64,000 nucleotides of DNA from contig NZ_JAHBOI010000001.1 of the NCBI RefSeq assembly GCF_018531425.1, forward strand, positions 62,001-126,000, in the 5' to 3' direction. Below, piece after piece: positions 8,612 to 18,712 of this stretch (positions within the stretch are counted from its first letter, which is position 1; each line of letters opens with the position of its first letter). The translations under genes were made by a program, and so were the position numbers. The notes beneath the pieces are model-generated. The model made no database searches, was not told where the DNA came from, and saw nothing but the letters and a program-made list of their open reading frames with translations. The DNA comes from Paenarthrobacter sp. DKR-5 (lineage in GTDB: Bacteria; Actinomycetota; Actinomycetes; Actinomycetales; Micrococcaceae).

Positions 8612-10217
8612 GGAACCCATCATGCCACCGGCGGCGCGGCGGCCGGCCGGCCAAACTGGCCCTGTGCGGACCACCCGAAGTTTGCGGAACCGATGGCCCG
8701 CAGCGGCTTAGCGCCGGGTCCAGGCTTTCCCGCACCGCGCGCAGGTGGTCCGGCAGTTCACCGGCGTGCAGCGGCGCCCCAGCCAGGGCAGCGGCGCGCC
8801 CGTGGATCGAGGCGGCCATGGCGGCGATCGCGGCCCACTTGTCCTCCATCGCGATCCCAAGCCGTTCGAACACGGCATCCGGCGCGGGGTGTGCCACCAG
8901 GGCGCCCAGGATGCCGGCCAGCGTGTCGCCGCTGCCAGCCGTCGCCAGCCAGGGGGTACCTTCCGCCTGGCTGAAGGTGGTGCCCGACGGCGCGGCCACG
9001 ATCGTCGTCGCGCCCTTGAGCAGCACCGTGGCCGAGCAGGCGGCAGCAGCCCGGCGCGCGAACTCCAGCGGCTCGGCCTCGACCTCCTCACGCGAGGTTT
9101 CATCGCCGCGGTTGGTCAGGAAGACGGCGAGCTCGCCGGCGTGCGGCGTCAGGACCACGTGCGGGGCCACCCGGTCCGGCACGGCCTCCAACGCCCCGGC
9201 GTCGAGGACGGCGGGCAGCCCGCTGGCCAGGACATCCCGGGCACGCCGCAGCTGGTCGCGGTCCGCCGTCGCCCCGGGGCCGGCCAGCCACGCTTGGACC
9301 CGGGTGTCAGCAACTTCGCCCTCGCTGCACACCGCCTCCGGCGTGCGCAGGTTGATCAGCCGCGCGACCTCGCGCGGGCCCAGGTAGCGCACCATCCCGG
9401 CGCCGGCAGCCACCGCGGCTGCCGTGCACAGCAGCGCGGCCCCCGGGTATTGGGCGGACCCGGCCACCACGCCGAGGACGCCGCGTGAGTACTTGTGGTC
9501 CGCGGCCCCGGGCGAGGGCCACAGTGCGGCGAGGTCACTGCCCTCGAGCCGGCGCAGGTCCGGTGCCGGCAGGGAGTCCTCGATACCGATGGGCACCACT
9601 TCCACCGAGCCGGCAGCGCGGGCACCCGCACCGGCCAGCAGCCCGGACTTGGCGGCGCTGAAGGTCACCGTGACGTCCGCGTGCAGGACCGGCCCGTCGA
9701 CTCTGCCCGTGGAGGCGTCCAGGCCGCTCGGCAGGTCGCAGGCCACCAGCAGGTTTGTCCCTGCAGCAGAGAGTCCGCGGGCAAAGTCGGCGGCCAGTCC
9801 GCGCAGTCCGCCCTTCGCGCCGGTGCCGAGGATGCCGTCCACCACGAGGTCCGCCGACGACGCCGCGCCCACCAGCTGCGCGGCGGAGGCCTCCGTGAGC
9901 GGCACCAGGCGGCCACCGGCCCGGCGCAGCGCCGCTGCCCCTGGCTCATGGTGCCGGTCCGCCGTGCACACGGCGGTAACAGCGGCCCCGCGGCCGGCGA
10001 GCACCGCCCCGGCGAAGAGGGCGTCCCCGCCGTTGTTCCCGGCGCCGACCAGCAGGACCACCCTGGAACCGTAGACGCGGCCGCGCTCCCCCAGCAGCCG
10101 CGCACACGCCGTCGCGAGCCCGTGGGCCGCGCGTTGCATCAGTTCATCGCCGCGGCCGGCGGCCAGGAACGGCGACTCGGTGTCGCGGATCCGGGCACCG
10201 GTGTAGGCGCGGATCAT
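8601..10217 (-). CDS. nnr: bifunctional NAD(P)H-hydrate epimerase / ADP-dependent dehydratase
   Basis: A 538-residue fusion that repairs damaged NAD(P)H hydrates. The N-terminal YjeF_N epimerase domain shows VGAGNNGGDAL (about 57-67) and DGILGTGAKGGLRG. The C-terminal ribokinase-like dehydratase shows LTPHAGEL, LLKGATTIVA and GSGDTLAGILGAL near residue 446. The last 30 or so residues, rich in Arg, Pro and Gly, run past the domain and overlap the aldo/keto reductase start; they look like a read-through tail. It begins six bases after acpS, in the order glmS-acpS-nnr that is frequent in actinobacteria. Confidence 0.94.
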   Translation of the reverse strand: MIRAYTGARIRDTESPFLAAGRGDELMQRAAHGLATACARLLGERGRVYGSRVVLLVGAGNNGGDALFAGAVLAGRGAAVTAVCTADRHHEPGAAALRRAGGRLVPLTEASAAQLVGAASSADLVVDGILGTGAKGGLRGLAADFARGLSAAGTNLLVACDLPSGLDASTGRVDGPVLHADVTVTFSAAKSGLLAGAGARAAGSVEVVPIGIEDSLPAPDLRRLEGSDLAALWPSPGAADHKYSRGVLGVVAGSAQYPGAALLCTAAAVAAGAGMVRYLGPREVARLINLRTPEAVCSEGEVADTRVQAWLAGPGATADRDQLRRARDVLASGLPAVLDAGALEAVPDRVAPHVVLTPHAGELAVFLTNRGDETSREEVEAEPLEFARRAAAACSATVLLKGATTIVAAPSGTTFSQAEGTPWLATAGSGDTLAGILGALVAHPAPDAVFERLGIAMEDKWAAIAAMAASIHGRAAALAGAPLHAGELPDHLRAVRESLDPALSRCGPSVPQTSGGPHRASLAGRPPRRRWHDGFHDL

Positions 10218-10223
10218 GGCGGG

Positions 10224-10589
10224 TCAGTGCCCGCCGTCGCGGCCCTCGGCGACAACCATCGCCGTGGCGACGTCGCCGTCGTGGCTGAGCGAGAGGTGCC
10301 AGCGCCGCACGCCCTTCGCGCGAGCTGCGTCGGCCACGGTCCCGGTCACCTCGATGCGCGGGACCCCGTGGTCATCGACGCCGATCCAGCAGTCCTGCCA
10401 GTTCATCCCGGCCGGAGCGCCGAGGGCCTTGGCCACCGCCTCCTTCGCCGCGAACCGGGCCGCGAGGGAGCGCAGGTTCAGCTCCTGCTCGGCGGGCACG
10501 AACAGGCGCGTGAGCAGGCCGGGGGTGCGGTCCAGCTGGCGGCCGAACCGCGGCACGTCGACGACGTCGACACCGATTCCGACGATCAT
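10224..10589 (-). CDS. acpS: holo-[acyl-carrier-protein] synthase
   Basis: A 121-residue phosphopantetheinyl transferase that converts apo-ACP to holo-ACP with CoA. The magnesium-binding Asp8 is in [12 protein letters not shown], and the second site is [13 protein letters not shown] with Glu50. The C-terminal [16 protein letters not shown] is the family end block. The ATG at 10589 is the only sensible start; upstream frame belongs to glmS DNA. It lies 11 bases after glmS and six bases before nnr, in one operon. Confidence 0.95.
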   Translation of the reverse strand: MIVGIGVDVVDVPRFGRQLDRTPGLLTRLFVPAEQELNLRSLAARFAAKEAVAKALGAPAGMNWQDCWIGVDDHGVPRIEVTGTVADAARAKGVRRWHLSLSHDGDVATAMVVAEGRDGGH

Positions 10590-10600
10590 GGCGCGGGCGG

Positions 10601-12484
10601 CTACTCGACCGTGACGGACTTGGCCAGGTTGCGCGGCTGGTCCACGTCGTAGCCCTTGGAGCTCGCGAGCTCGCAGGCGAACAGCTGCAGCGGCACGGTG
10701 GTCAGCAGCGGGGCCAGCAGGGTGGGCGTCTGCGGCACGTAGATGACGTGGTTTGCGTAGTCCTTGACCGCCTCGTCGCCTTCCTCGGCGATCACAATGG
10801 TGACAGCGCCGCGGGCCCGGATCTCCTGGATGTTGGAGACGACCTTGGAGTGCAGCGAATCGCGGCCGCGCGGGGACGGCACCACCACGAAGACCGGCTG
10901 GCCCTCCTCGATCAGGGCGATCGGGCCGTGCTTGAGCTCGCCGGCGGCGAAGCCCTCGGCGTGGATGTAGGCCAGTTCCTTTAGCTTCAGGGCGCCCTCC
11001 AGGGCGACAGGGAAGCCGACATGGCGGCCCAGGAACAGCACGGACTTGGCGTCCACGAAGTCGCGGGCCAGCTTCTTGACCTCGTCCGCGCGGTCCAGGA
11101 TCTGCTGAATCTTGTCCGGGATGCGTCCGAGGTCCTCGAGGACGTCGGCCACCTCGTCCCGGTACTTGTTGCCGCGCAGCTGGGCCAGATACAGACCGAG
11201 CAGGTACGCCGCGGTGATCTGGGCGAGGAACGCCTTGGTGGAGGCGACGGCGATCTCCGGACCGGCGTGGGTGTACAGCACGGCGTCGGACTCGCGCGGA
11301 ATGGTGGAGCCGTTCGTGTTGCAGATGGCCAGCACCTTCGCGCCCTGTTCGCGGGCGTAGCGGACGGCCATCAGGGTGTCCATCGTCTCGCCGGACTGCG
11401 AGATGGCAATCACGAGGGTCTTCTCGTCCACGATCGGGTCGCGGTAGCGGAACTCGTGCGCCAGCTCGACCTCGGTGGGGACCCGGCACCAGTGCTCAAT
11501 CGCATAGCGGGCCACCTGTCCGGCGTACGCCGCGGTGCCGCAGGCGATGACGATGATCTTGTCCACGGACCGCAGCACGGACTCGTCGATGCGCAGTTCG
11601 TCAAGCATGAGGTTGCCGTCGGTGTCCGTGCGGCCCAGCAGGGTCTCACGCACGGCGCGGGGCTGCTCGTTGATTTCCTTCTCCATGAAGGACGGGTAGC
11701 CGTCCTTCTTGGCCGCGGTCGCGTCCCAGTCCACCTTGTATTCGTGGCCCTGGGCAGGGGCGCCGAAGAAGTCGGTGATCTCCACGGAGTCAGGCGTGAT
11801 CGTGACGATCTGGTCCTGGCCGAGTTCCACCGCGCGGCGGGTGTAGTCGATGAAGCCGGACACGTCCGAACCGAGGAAGTTCTCGCCCTCGCCCAGGCCC
11901 ACCACGAGCGGTGAGTTGCGGCGGGCGGCGACGACGACGTCGGGCTGGTCCGCGTGGATCGCCAGCAGGGTGAAAGCACCCTCAAGCCGCTGGCAGGCCA
12001 GCTGCATGGCCTCGGAGAGGTTGCGCACCTGGTTGCGGTAGATGTCGCCCAGCAGGACAGCGGCCACTTCGGTGTCCGTCTCGGACTTGAACTGGTAGCC
12101 CTTCCCCAGCAGTTCGGCCTTCAGCGGCGCAAAGTTCTCGATGATGCCGTTGTGGATGACGGCGAGCTTGCCGTCATCGGCGAGGTGCGGGTGGGCGTTC
12201 CCGTCGGTCGGGCCGCCGTGGGTTGCCCAGCGGGTATGGCCGATGCCAACCACCGCCGGCTGCAGCGGGTCCGCCTCGAGCTCGGCCAACAGGTTGGTCA
12301 GCTTTCCCGACTTCTTGCGGGATTCCACGTGGCCATCGCTGATGACGGCAACACCTGCGGAGTCGTAGCCCCGGTATTCGAGTCGGCGAAGGCCTTCAAT
12401 GACGACATCCAGCGCTCCGTGCTGGTGGTCTGACGCAGCGTCCCCGGCCTTGGTCCGGCCAACATATCCAACGATTCCACACAT
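10601..12484 (-). CDS. glmS: glutamine-fructose-6-phosphate aminotransferase (isomerizing)
   Basis: A 627-residue enzyme making glucosamine 6-phosphate, the entry to UDP-GlcNAc. The nucleophile Cys2 follows the start in [10 protein letters not shown]. The glutaminase domain has [11 protein letters not shown] and NGIIENF, and the two SIS domains carry [11 protein letters not shown] and [17 protein letters not shown]. It ends with the usual KSVTVE. The ATG at 12484 is fixed by the need for Cys at position 2. It is divergent from coaA with 73 bases between, and heads glmS-acpS-nnr. glmM lies a few kilobases away. Confidence 0.97.
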   Translation of the reverse strand: MCGIVGYVGRTKAGDAASDHQHGALDVVIEGLRRLEYRGYDSAGVAVISDGHVESRKKSGKLTNLLAELEADPLQPAVVGIGHTRWATHGGPTDGNAHPHLADDGKLAVIHNGIIENFAPLKAELLGKGYQFKSETDTEVAAVLLGDIYRNQVRNLSEAMQLACQRLEGAFTLLAIHADQPDVVVAARRNSPLVVGLGEGENFLGSDVSGFIDYTRRAVELGQDQIVTITPDSVEITDFFGAPAQGHEYKVDWDATAAKKDGYPSFMEKEINEQPRAVRETLLGRTDTDGNLMLDELRIDESVLRSVDKIIVIACGTAAYAGQVARYAIEHWCRVPTEVELAHEFRYRDPIVDEKTLVIAISQSGETMDTLMAVRYAREQGAKVLAICNTNGSTIPRESDAVLYTHAGPEIAVASTKAFLAQITAAYLLGLYLAQLRGNKYRDEVADVLEDLGRIPDKIQQILDRADEVKKLARDFVDAKSVLFLGRHVGFPVALEGALKLKELAYIHAEGFAAGELKHGPIALIEEGQPVFVVVPSPRGRDSLHSKVVSNIQEIRARGAVTIVIAEEGDEAVKDYANHVIYVPQTPTLLAPLLTTVPLQLFACELASSKGYDVDQPRNLAKSVTVE

Positions 12485-12557
12485 GCCATCCAGCGTACCG
12501 TGTGTTGCCGGGGGCACTGCATTTCCCCGATACGTGCGTAGTTGGCAGAATCGGGGG

Positions 12558-13523
12558 GTGAGCGTGCTACGCAATGAGGCCAACGGCGAAGGGGTTTCCC
12601 CGTTCGTCGAGCTGGACCGGCAGACCTGGTCCCGACTGTCCGCGGAAATTGAGCAACCCCTCAACGAGGAAGACATCCTCCGGCTGAGGGGCCTTGGTGA
12701 CCCCCTGGACATGAAGGAGGTCCGCGAGGTCTACCTGCCGTTGTCGCGCCTGCTGGGCCTCTACGTGGCCGCGGCGGGCCAGCTGCACGCCGCCACCACC
12801 ACCTTCCTCGGCGAGCAGACCCAGCGAACCCCGTTCGTCATCGGTGTCGCCGGCTCGGTCGCGGTGGGCAAGTCGACCATTTCGCGCGTGCTCCGCGAGA
12901 TGCTGCGGCGCTGGCCGGACATGCCGAATGTGCAGTTAATCACCACGGACGGCTTCCTGTACCCCAACGCCGAGCTGGAGCGGCGCGGGCTGATGCACCG
13001 CAAGGGGTTTCCGGAATCGTACGACCGGCGGCGGCTGCTGCGCTTTGTGAGCGAGGTCAAGAGCGGCGTGGAAGAGGTGCGTGCACCGTGGTACTCCCAC
13101 CTGACCTACGACATCGTCCCCGGCAGGGAGGTCGTCGTGCACCGCCCGGACGTGCTCATCGTCGAGGGCCTGAACGTGCTGGCACCGGCGCGCACCCGCC
13201 AGGACGGAAGGGCCGGCCTGGCGCTGAGCGACTTCTTCGATTTCTCGATCTACGTCGATGCCAAGACCTCCTACATTGAGCAGTGGTACATCGAGCGGTT
13301 CCAGTCCCTGCGCTACGGTGCGTTCCGGGACCCGGAATCCTACTTCCACCGGTATGCCGCACTCTCGGACGGCGAGGCCGTGGAGACCGCGAGGGACATT
13401 TGGAAGCGCATCAACGAGCCGAACCTGGTGCACAACGTGCTCCCGACGCGCGGCCGCGCCCAGCTGGTGCTGACCAAGGACGCCGACCACTCCATCCGGC
13501 GCATGCTGCTGCGCAAGGTTTGA
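12558..13523 (+). CDS. coaA: type I pantothenate kinase
   Basis: A 321-residue P-loop kinase for the first step of CoA synthesis. Walker A is GSVAVGKST (residues 99-107). Family blocks [31 protein letters not shown] and [17 protein letters not shown] follow. The GTG at 12558 lies just behind a run of G that can act as a ribosome binding site; a second GTG two codons further is an alternative. It is transcribed away from glmS. Confidence 0.95.
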   Translation: MSVLRNEANGEGVSPFVELDRQTWSRLSAEIEQPLNEEDILRLRGLGDPLDMKEVREVYLPLSRLLGLYVAAAGQLHAATTTFLGEQTQRTPFVIGVAGSVAVGKSTISRVLREMLRRWPDMPNVQLITTDGFLYPNAELERRGLMHRKGFPESYDRRRLLRFVSEVKSGVEEVRAPWYSHLTYDIVPGREVVVHRPDVLIVEGLNVLAPARTRQDGRAGLALSDFFDFSIYVDAKTSYIEQWYIERFQSLRYGAFRDPESYFHRYAALSDGEAVETARDIWKRINEPNLVHNVLPTRGRAQLVLTKDADHSIRRMLLRKV

Positions 13524-13552
13524 GCCGGGAGTTTCCGTAGGGAGGGGAAGCT

Positions 13553-14425
13553 GTGGACGACCTGTCTCTGCCTGGCCGGCGGCAGTTCGGCAGGCTTGCG
13601 GCCGCCGCGGCCGCCCTGGCGGGCCTTGGAGCCTGCTCCCCGTCGCCGCAGGCTTCGCCGCCAGCTTCCGCGTCGTCTTCCGGGTCGCCGGCTTCCGCGT
13701 CACCGGCTGCCCCGTCGCCGTCGCCCTCCACCAGCGCCACCTCCGCGACGGCGACGGCAGCTCCATCGGCGACGGCCTCGGGCACGCTCGCCCCGGCAGT
13801 GGACTCACCCGCCCGGCAGCTCAAACGCCAGTTCCCGCTGACCGACCCGTCCAGCCCCTGGGTCCTCGTCAACAAGCACCACCGGCTCTCTCCCGTCACC
13901 TACCAGCCGTCCGACCTGATGGTGCCGGCGCTGGCCGGCGCCACCGCTGACACGCTGCTGCGAAAGGTGACTGCTGCCGCCGCAGCATCGATGTTTGCCG
14001 ACGCCGCGCGCGCCGGGGTTGCCATGACCCTGCTCAGCGGCTTCCGGTCCTACGCCACCCAGGCTTCCACCTACAACAGCTGGCTGCGCATCCACGGCAG
14101 CGTCGCCGGCGCCGACACGGCCTCCGCCCGGCCGGGCTTCTCGGAACACCAGACGGGCCTGGCGCTGGACATCGGCGACGGCGGCGCCTGCGAGCTGCAG
14201 CCCTGCTTCGCCGCCTCCCCCGCGGCCGTGTGGGCAGCGGCCAACGGCCATCGGTACGGATTCATCGTCCGCTACCTGCTCGGCCATGACCGGATCACCG
14301 GCTATTACGCGGAGTCCTGGCACCTGCGCTACGTCGGTTCCGAGCTCGCCACGGACATGGTGCACCGGCGGATCCCGACGCTTGAGGAGTACTTCGGCCT
14401 GCCACCGGCGCCCAGCTACCTCTGA
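13553..14425 (+). CDS. VanY-type D-alanyl-D-alanine carboxypeptidase, predicted lipoprotein
   Basis: A 290-residue exported M15 peptidase. The N-terminus has twin arginines (RRQFGR, residues 9-14) before a hydrophobic stretch and a lipobox LGAC with Cys28, so it is probably a Tat-exported lipoprotein. Residues 30-80 are a Ser/Pro/Ala-rich linker. The catalytic domain has SGFRSYATQ, GFSEHQTGLALDIGD (Zn ligands His and Asp) and ESWHLRYVG (third ligand His). The start is GTG at 13553 behind a GGAGGGGAAGC ribosome binding site, 29 bases after coaA. It likely trims the terminal D-Ala of peptidoglycan stems. Confidence 0.9.
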   Translation: MDDLSLPGRRQFGRLAAAAAALAGLGACSPSPQASPPASASSSGSPASASPAAPSPSPSTSATSATATAAPSATASGTLAPAVDSPARQLKRQFPLTDPSSPWVLVNKHHRLSPVTYQPSDLMVPALAGATADTLLRKVTAAAAASMFADAARAGVAMTLLSGFRSYATQASTYNSWLRIHGSVAGADTASARPGFSEHQTGLALDIGDGGACELQPCFAASPAAVWAAANGHRYGFIVRYLLGHDRITGYYAESWHLRYVGSELATDMVHRRIPTLEEYFGLPPAPSYL

Positions 14426-14493
14426 CAGCACGCTCCCCCGCCGCCCCTGGCTGGTTCACCGGGCAGTCACCAAGCTGCGATACGTTGTTACGC

Positions 14494-14877
14494 ATGCTTA
14501 GTGGATTCAAGAAGTTCATCATCAAGGGCAACGTGCTGGACCTCGCCGTCGCCGTGATCATGGGCGCGGCATTCAGCGCCGTCGTCGACGCGCTCGTCAA
14601 GAGCGTGCTCATGCCCTTCATTTCGCTCATCATCGGCCAGCCCAACTTCGACCAGTTCCTCGTGTTCGGTCCGGTCAAACTGGGCGTGCTGCTGACAGCG
14701 GTGGTGAACTTCCTGCTGGTCGCGGCGGCCGTCTATTTCGCAGTGGTCATGCCGATGAACATCTTCATCGCGCGGCGCAACAGGAAGCTCGACATCGGCC
14801 CGAAGGAAGAAGCGGCGGACCCGCAGGTGGTCCTGCTCACCGAAATCCGCGACGCTCTGCGCCAGCGCGTCGAGTAG
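14494..14877 (+). CDS. mscL: large-conductance mechanosensitive channel MscL
   Basis: A 127-residue membrane protein. The N-terminal helix GFKKFIIKGNVLDLAVAV, the first membrane helix, a short periplasmic loop (FGPVKLGVLL) and the second helix ending in PMNIFIARR fit MscL. The cytoplasmic C-terminal helix ends LLTEIRDAL. The channel releases solutes on osmotic downshock. The ATG at 14494 gives the family N-terminus MLSGFKKF; a TTG three codons earlier is possible but less likely. Confidence 0.94.
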   Translation: MLSGFKKFIIKGNVLDLAVAVIMGAAFSAVVDALVKSVLMPFISLIIGQPNFDQFLVFGPVKLGVLLTAVVNFLLVAAAVYFAVVMPMNIFIARRNRKLDIGPKEEAADPQVVLLTEIRDALRQRVE

Positions 14878-14904
14878 GTCAGGACAGGTGAAGCCAGCCG
14901 CTGC

Positions 14905-16251
14905 TTAGAGCGCCAGCCGGCTTTCCACCACTCCCGCGAGCTCTTTGGCAATGCGCTCGGCCGTGCCCATGTCCCCGGCTTCAACCATGACGCGGACCAA
15001 CGGTTCGGTGCCGGACGGGCGCAGCAGCACGCGGCCGCTCTCCCCGAGTTCCTGTTCCGCGCGGGCGACGGCGGCGCGGAGTTCCTCATCGGAGCCCGCG
15101 CGCTGCTTGTCGACGCCTTTGACGTTGATCATCAGCTGCGGCAACTTCGTCATCTGCGCTGCCAGCTCCGCGAGGGGCTTGCCCGTGCGGGCCACTTGGG
15201 CCGCCAGCTGCAGTCCGGTCAGCAGGCCGTCCCCGGTGGTCGCGTAGTCGGAGAAGATCACGTGGCCGGACTGCTCTCCGCCGAGCGAGTAGCCGCCCTC
15301 CACCATCTTCTCGAGCACGTAGCGGTCCCCCACAGCGGTCTCGAGGATGTCGATCCCGGAATCGCGCAGGGCGAGCTTCAAGCCGAGGTTGCTCATCACC
15401 GTCGCCACCAGCACGTTGTCCTTGAGGCGGCCGTCGCCCTTGAGCGCCAGCGCCAGGATCGCCATGATCTGGTCGCCGTCAACCTCTTCGCCGGCGTGGT
15501 CCACTGCCAGGCAGCGGTCAGCGTCGCCGTCGTGCGCGATGCCGAAGTGGGCGCCGCTCTCGATGACGGCCTGCTTCAGCTTGTCCAGGTGGGTCGAGCC
15601 GACTCCGTCGTTGATGTTGTAGCCGTCCGGGTCCGCGCCAATCACGACGACGTCGGCGCCGGCCAGGCTGAACGCCTGCGGCGAGCAGCCGCTCGCAGCG
15701 CCGTGCGCGCAGTCGAGCACGATCTTCAGGCCCTCCAGCCGGTGCGGGAGGCTGGAGACGAGGTGCAGGATGTAGCGGTCCTCGGCGTCCGCGAAGCGCT
15801 GGATACGGCCCACGCCGGCACCCGTGGGGCGCTCGGGTTCGCGCTCGAGCTGCGCCTGGATGGCGTCCTCGACCTCGTCGGGCAGCTTGCGGCCGCCGCG
15901 GGCGAAGAACTTGATGCCGTTGTCCGGAGCCGGGTTGTGCGACGCCGAGATCATCACGCCGAAATCGGCGTCGAGGTCCGCGATCAGGTACGCGAGGGCC
16001 GGCGTCGGCAGCACGCCCGCGTCGAAAACGTCCACGCCGGAACTGGCCAGGCCTGCCTCCACGGCAGCGCTGAGGAACTCGCCGCTGGCACGGGGGTCAC
16101 GGGCGACGACAGCTTTGGGCCTGCCCTCGGTCTCCACCTTCTCGTGTCCGAGGACAACAGCGGCGGCTTGGGACAGCTTCAATGCCAACTCAGCGGTGAG
16201 CAGCTCGTTCGCCAGCCCGCGCACTCCGTCGGTTCCAAATAATCTAGACAT
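14905..16251 (-). CDS. glmM: phosphoglucosamine mutase
   Basis: A 448-residue alpha-D-phosphohexomutase converting GlcN-6-P to GlcN-1-P. The phosphoserine is Ser104 in [13 protein letters not shown]; the metal loop is [12 protein letters not shown] and the sugar loop [10 protein letters not shown]. The phosphate-binding segment [14 protein letters not shown] is near the C-terminus. The ATG at 16251 gives the standard [12 protein letters not shown] start. It follows rplM-rpsI on the same strand but behind a terminator, so it probably has its own promoter in 16252-16411. It acts with GlmS upstream in UDP-GlcNAc supply. Confidence 0.97.
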   Translation of the reverse strand: MSRLFGTDGVRGLANELLTAELALKLSQAAAVVLGHEKVETEGRPKAVVARDPRASGEFLSAAVEAGLASSGVDVFDAGVLPTPALAYLIADLDADFGVMISASHNPAPDNGIKFFARGGRKLPDEVEDAIQAQLEREPERPTGAGVGRIQRFADAEDRYILHLVSSLPHRLEGLKIVLDCAHGAASGCSPQAFSLAGADVVVIGADPDGYNINDGVGSTHLDKLKQAVIESGAHFGIAHDGDADRCLAVDHAGEEVDGDQIMAILALALKGDGRLKDNVLVATVMSNLGLKLALRDSGIDILETAVGDRYVLEKMVEGGYSLGGEQSGHVIFSDYATTGDGLLTGLQLAAQVARTGKPLAELAAQMTKLPQLMINVKGVDKQRAGSDEELRAAVARAEQELGESGRVLLRPSGTEPLVRVMVEAGDMGTAERIAKELAGVVESRLAL

Positions 16252-16411
16252 CCCCACCATCATACGGGGGCGCGGCGGAGCGGAGATCAGTAGTGGCATC
16301 CCTTGCCGCACCGCGACTTTGCACATAATGCCGCCTCCGGGGCGTTCAGGGGGTCATCATCTGCACAGTCGGGGGACGCTGACGGGCGGCGACAAACAGG
16401 CTTAAACGGAC

Positions 16412-16442
16412 GAAGGTCCGCCCGGAATCCGGACGGACCTTC
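16412..16442 (-). terminator. intrinsic terminator after rpsI
   Basis: GAAGGTCCGCCCGGA at 16412-16426 and TCCGGACGGACCTTC at 16428-16442 form a stem of about 13 pairs. On the minus strand the hairpin is followed by GTCCGTTTAAG. It closes the rplM-rpsI transcript before glmM. Confidence 0.8.
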
Positions 16443-16469
16443 GCTGCAGCCCCTTGCGGGCAAGCGGGT

Positions 16470-16976
16470 TTAGCGCTTGGAGTACTGCGGAGCCTTGCGG
16501 GCCTTCTTGAGACCAGCCTTCTTGCGTTCCTTGATGCGTGCATCGCGGGACAGGAAGCCAGCCTTCTTCAGGGTCGGGCGGTTGTTCTCGGCGTCGATCT
16601 CGTTCAGCGAACGAGCGATGCCCAGACGCAGCGCACCGGCCTGACCGGACGGCCCGCCACCCGAGATACGGGCGATGACGTCGTAGGCACCTTCGAGGTC
16701 AAGAACCCGGAACGGTTCGTTGACTTCCTGCTGGTGCAGCTTGTTCGGGAAGTAGTTCGCCAGCTCGCGGCCGTTGATGGTCCACTTGCCGGTGCCGGGA
16801 ACCAGGCGCACGCGGGCGATGGCTTCCTTGCGGCGGCCGACGGCAGCACCCGGGACGGTCAGCGCCGGGCGCTCCTTCTTCGGGGCGGCCTCGGCGGCCG
16901 GGGCGCTTTCCGAGGTGTAGCTGGTGAGGACTTCCTCGCCCTCGGCGACGTTCAGCTCTTCAGTGTTCTGAGCCAC
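16470..16976 (-). CDS. rpsI: 30S ribosomal protein S9
   Basis: A 168-residue S9. The first 45 or so residues are an acidic, Ala-rich extension ([15 protein letters not shown] and following) not present in short S9 proteins. The core starts at [12 protein letters not shown] and ends in the conserved basic tail [12 protein letters not shown], whose last residues reach the P-site tRNA. It follows rplM by 37 bases in the usual L13-S9 pair. Confidence 0.97.
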   Translation of the reverse strand: MAQNTEELNVAEGEEVLTSYTSESAPAAEAAPKKERPALTVPGAAVGRRKEAIARVRLVPGTGKWTINGRELANYFPNKLHQQEVNEPFRVLDLEGAYDVIARISGGGPSGQAGALRLGIARSLNEIDAENNRPTLKKAGFLSRDARIKERKKAGLKKARKAPQYSKR

Positions 16977-17013
16977 GATTCTCCTTGAATAAAAAGTTGG
17001 TTGGTGGCCAGGA

Positions 17014-17457
17014 CTACTGGGCGACCTGGGTGATTTCGAACGTCTTCGGCTGCTGGGCAGCGTGCGGGTGCTCCGCGCCGCGGTAGACCTTCAGCTTGGT
17101 CAGCTGCTGGGCAGCCAGGGAGTTCTTCGGCAGCATGCCCTTGATGGCCTTCTCAACTGCGCGCACCGGGTTCTTCTCCAGGAGCTCTGCGTAGTTGACG
17201 GAGGTCAGGCCGCCCGGGTAACCCGAGTGGCGGTAGGCACGCTTCTGCTCGAGCTTGGCACCCGTCAGGGCAACCTTCTCGGCGTTGATGATGATGACGA
17301 AGTCACCAGTGTCGATATGCGATGCAAAGGTCGGCTTGTGCTTTCCGCGCAGCAGTGTTGCGGTCTGGCTGGCAAGACGGCCTAGGACAACGTCGGTGGC
17401 GTCAATGACGTGCCACTGGCGGTTGATGTCGCCGGGCTTCGGGGTGTACGTACGCAC
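17014..17457 (-). CDS. rplM: 50S ribosomal protein L13
   Basis: A 147-residue L13. It begins [20 protein letters not shown] and contains [16 protein letters not shown] and the MLPKNSLA block, all typical. It heads the L13-S9 operon; the leader carries a GC hairpin at 17483-17508 shortly before the start. In many actinobacteria truA lies directly upstream; here the tad locus and an MFS gene intervene. Confidence 0.97.
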   Translation of the reverse strand: MRTYTPKPGDINRQWHVIDATDVVLGRLASQTATLLRGKHKPTFASHIDTGDFVIIINAEKVALTGAKLEQKRAYRHSGYPGGLTSVNYAELLEKNPVRAVEKAIKGMLPKNSLAAQQLTKLKVYRGAEHPHAAQQPKTFEITQVAQ

Positions 17458-17774
17458 GGTTTTTGCCTTCGTTTCGTGTTCTGGGCGGCGGAGTTTGGGG
17501 CTCCGCCCGTTATCTATGCGCTACCGGAACAGAGGTGAGGACTCTATACAACCAGTCATCCCATAGTCTCGACTGCGCCTGCTGAATCATGGTTCTGCAA
17601 CTGAACCTTCAAGCGGGCACGCGGTATCAAGAAAGGACACGCACAACGACTATCTAGAGTAGCGTGATCGCGCCGCCGGGGTCAAAATGGCGGGCCGCGC
17701 AGATTGCGACACACCTGAAGGCTAGCAGGGGCGGGAGCGCCCCCGGCGGACGCGGGAGACCATAGGGTGCAAGC
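17458..17774. other. 317-bp divergent intergenic region between rplM and the tad locus
   Basis: No gene is seen here. A stem (GGGCGGCGGAG at 17483-17493 pairing with CTCCGCCC at 17501-17508) lies in the rplM leader and could be a protein-binding or attenuator hairpin. The sequence CTCTATAC at 17552-17559 gives TATAGAG on the minus strand, a possible -10 element of the rplM promoter, but no good -35 was found. Promoters for the prepilin peptidase gene must also lie here. Confidence 0.5.
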
Positions 17775-18422
17775 GTGGAACCTTTTGGCTTGGCCGTCAC
17801 ATGCGTCGTCGCCGCTGTTGCCGCCCTGGCCGCCGCCCTGTCGGCCGAAGTCCTGGTGCCGCGGTACGCGCCTGCTGTGCCGTACGCGGCCGGCCGGGCT
17901 CTGCAGTGGACGACGGCGGCTGCCGCAGCCGTGCTCGCCGCCCTCCTCGCCCTCCGGACGGGCCCGACTCCGGCCCTCGCCGCTTACGTGGTCCTCGCCA
18001 CCGGCACGGCCGTGCTGTCCAGGATCGACCTGCACAGCAAATTGCTGCCGAACCGAATTTCCGGTTTTGTTTTCATCGCAGGCTTAGTACTTTTCAGTTT
18101 CGCAGCAATTCTGCGCGGGGAACTTAGCAATTTGATCCGCGCTTTAGCCGGCGCTTCCCTGCTCTTGATTCTTTATGTAATCCTGAGGCTGATTTCCCCG
18201 CGCAGTATCGGCATGGGCGACGTCAAACTCGCTCCGACGGTGGGTTTGTACTCAGGGTACTTGGGCTGGAACGCCCTCGGCCTCGCCGTCCTGCTTGGCT
18301 TCCTCGCCGGCGGCGCCGTCTCCCTGGCCCTCGTTCTGGCTGGAAAGGCGGGACGCAAGGCCAAAGTGCCCTTCGGGCCGTCGATGCTCGCCGGCACGGT
18401 GCTTGCCATTCTGCTCGGCTAG
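17775..18422 (+). CDS. A24-family prepilin peptidase (TadV/CpaA type)
   Basis: A 215-residue integral membrane aspartic protease that would process the Flp pilin. The two catalytic aspartates are Asp85 in RIDLHSKLLPN and Asp149 in GMGDVKL. There are about six hydrophobic segments and no N-terminal cysteine/methylation domain, as usual for the TadV form. The start is GTG at 17775. Codons from about residue 95 to 140 are unusually AT-rich, with leucine TTA at residues 104 and 124, unlike its neighbours. It is the first gene of the tad cluster. Confidence 0.9.
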   Translation: MEPFGLAVTCVVAAVAALAAALSAEVLVPRYAPAVPYAAGRALQWTTAAAAAVLAALLALRTGPTPALAAYVVLATGTAVLSRIDLHSKLLPNRISGFVFIAGLVLFSFAAILRGELSNLIRALAGASLLLILYVILRLISPRSIGMGDVKLAPTVGLYSGYLGWNALGLAVLLGFLAGGAVSLALVLAGKAGRKAKVPFGPSMLAGTVLAILLG

Positions 18423-18712
18423 ACCCTACTCAACACGGACTTGTTGAGTGCGGGCCTCCACCCTGTGCACCAAGTACATAAACGAAGCGGGCAAGTAGTT
18501 CCTGCGTCCAAGTGAGTACACCTGCCCCAGAAACCCACGTATGTGATTTGGGGCTGCAAGCGCAAAGTAGCGTACTGCTACGCATTGTTTGGCGGGAACG
18601 AAAACCGATAAACCTTTCCCATCGGAATTCCGTCAGCTGGGGACGAAATTTCTCACCGGGGTGATTCCGATGCACTTGTCAACGGATCCACCTTCACGAA
18701 AGAAGAAATCAA
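18423..18712. other. 290-bp region between the prepilin peptidase gene and flp
   Basis: An 8-bp perfect hairpin (ACTCAACA at 18428-18435 with TGTTGAGT at 18442-18449) follows the peptidase stop and may end its transcript. The rest is less GC-rich and probably holds the flp promoter. A small palindrome GCGTACTGCTACGC lies near 18570. The flp ribosome binding site appears as GAAAGAAG before 18713. I find no convincing small gene. Confidence 0.45.

Noticed and set aside
8601-8710. Possible frameshift at the end of nnr
   Set aside because: The odd Arg/Pro-rich tail after the dehydratase domain could come from a lost stop, but nothing shows an interrupted domain. It is noted as a tail only.
13630-13810. 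Repeat-like Ser/Pro/Ala codons in the VanY gene as a tandem repeat
   Set aside because: The stretch is a low-complexity linker with irregular codons and no fixed repeat unit.
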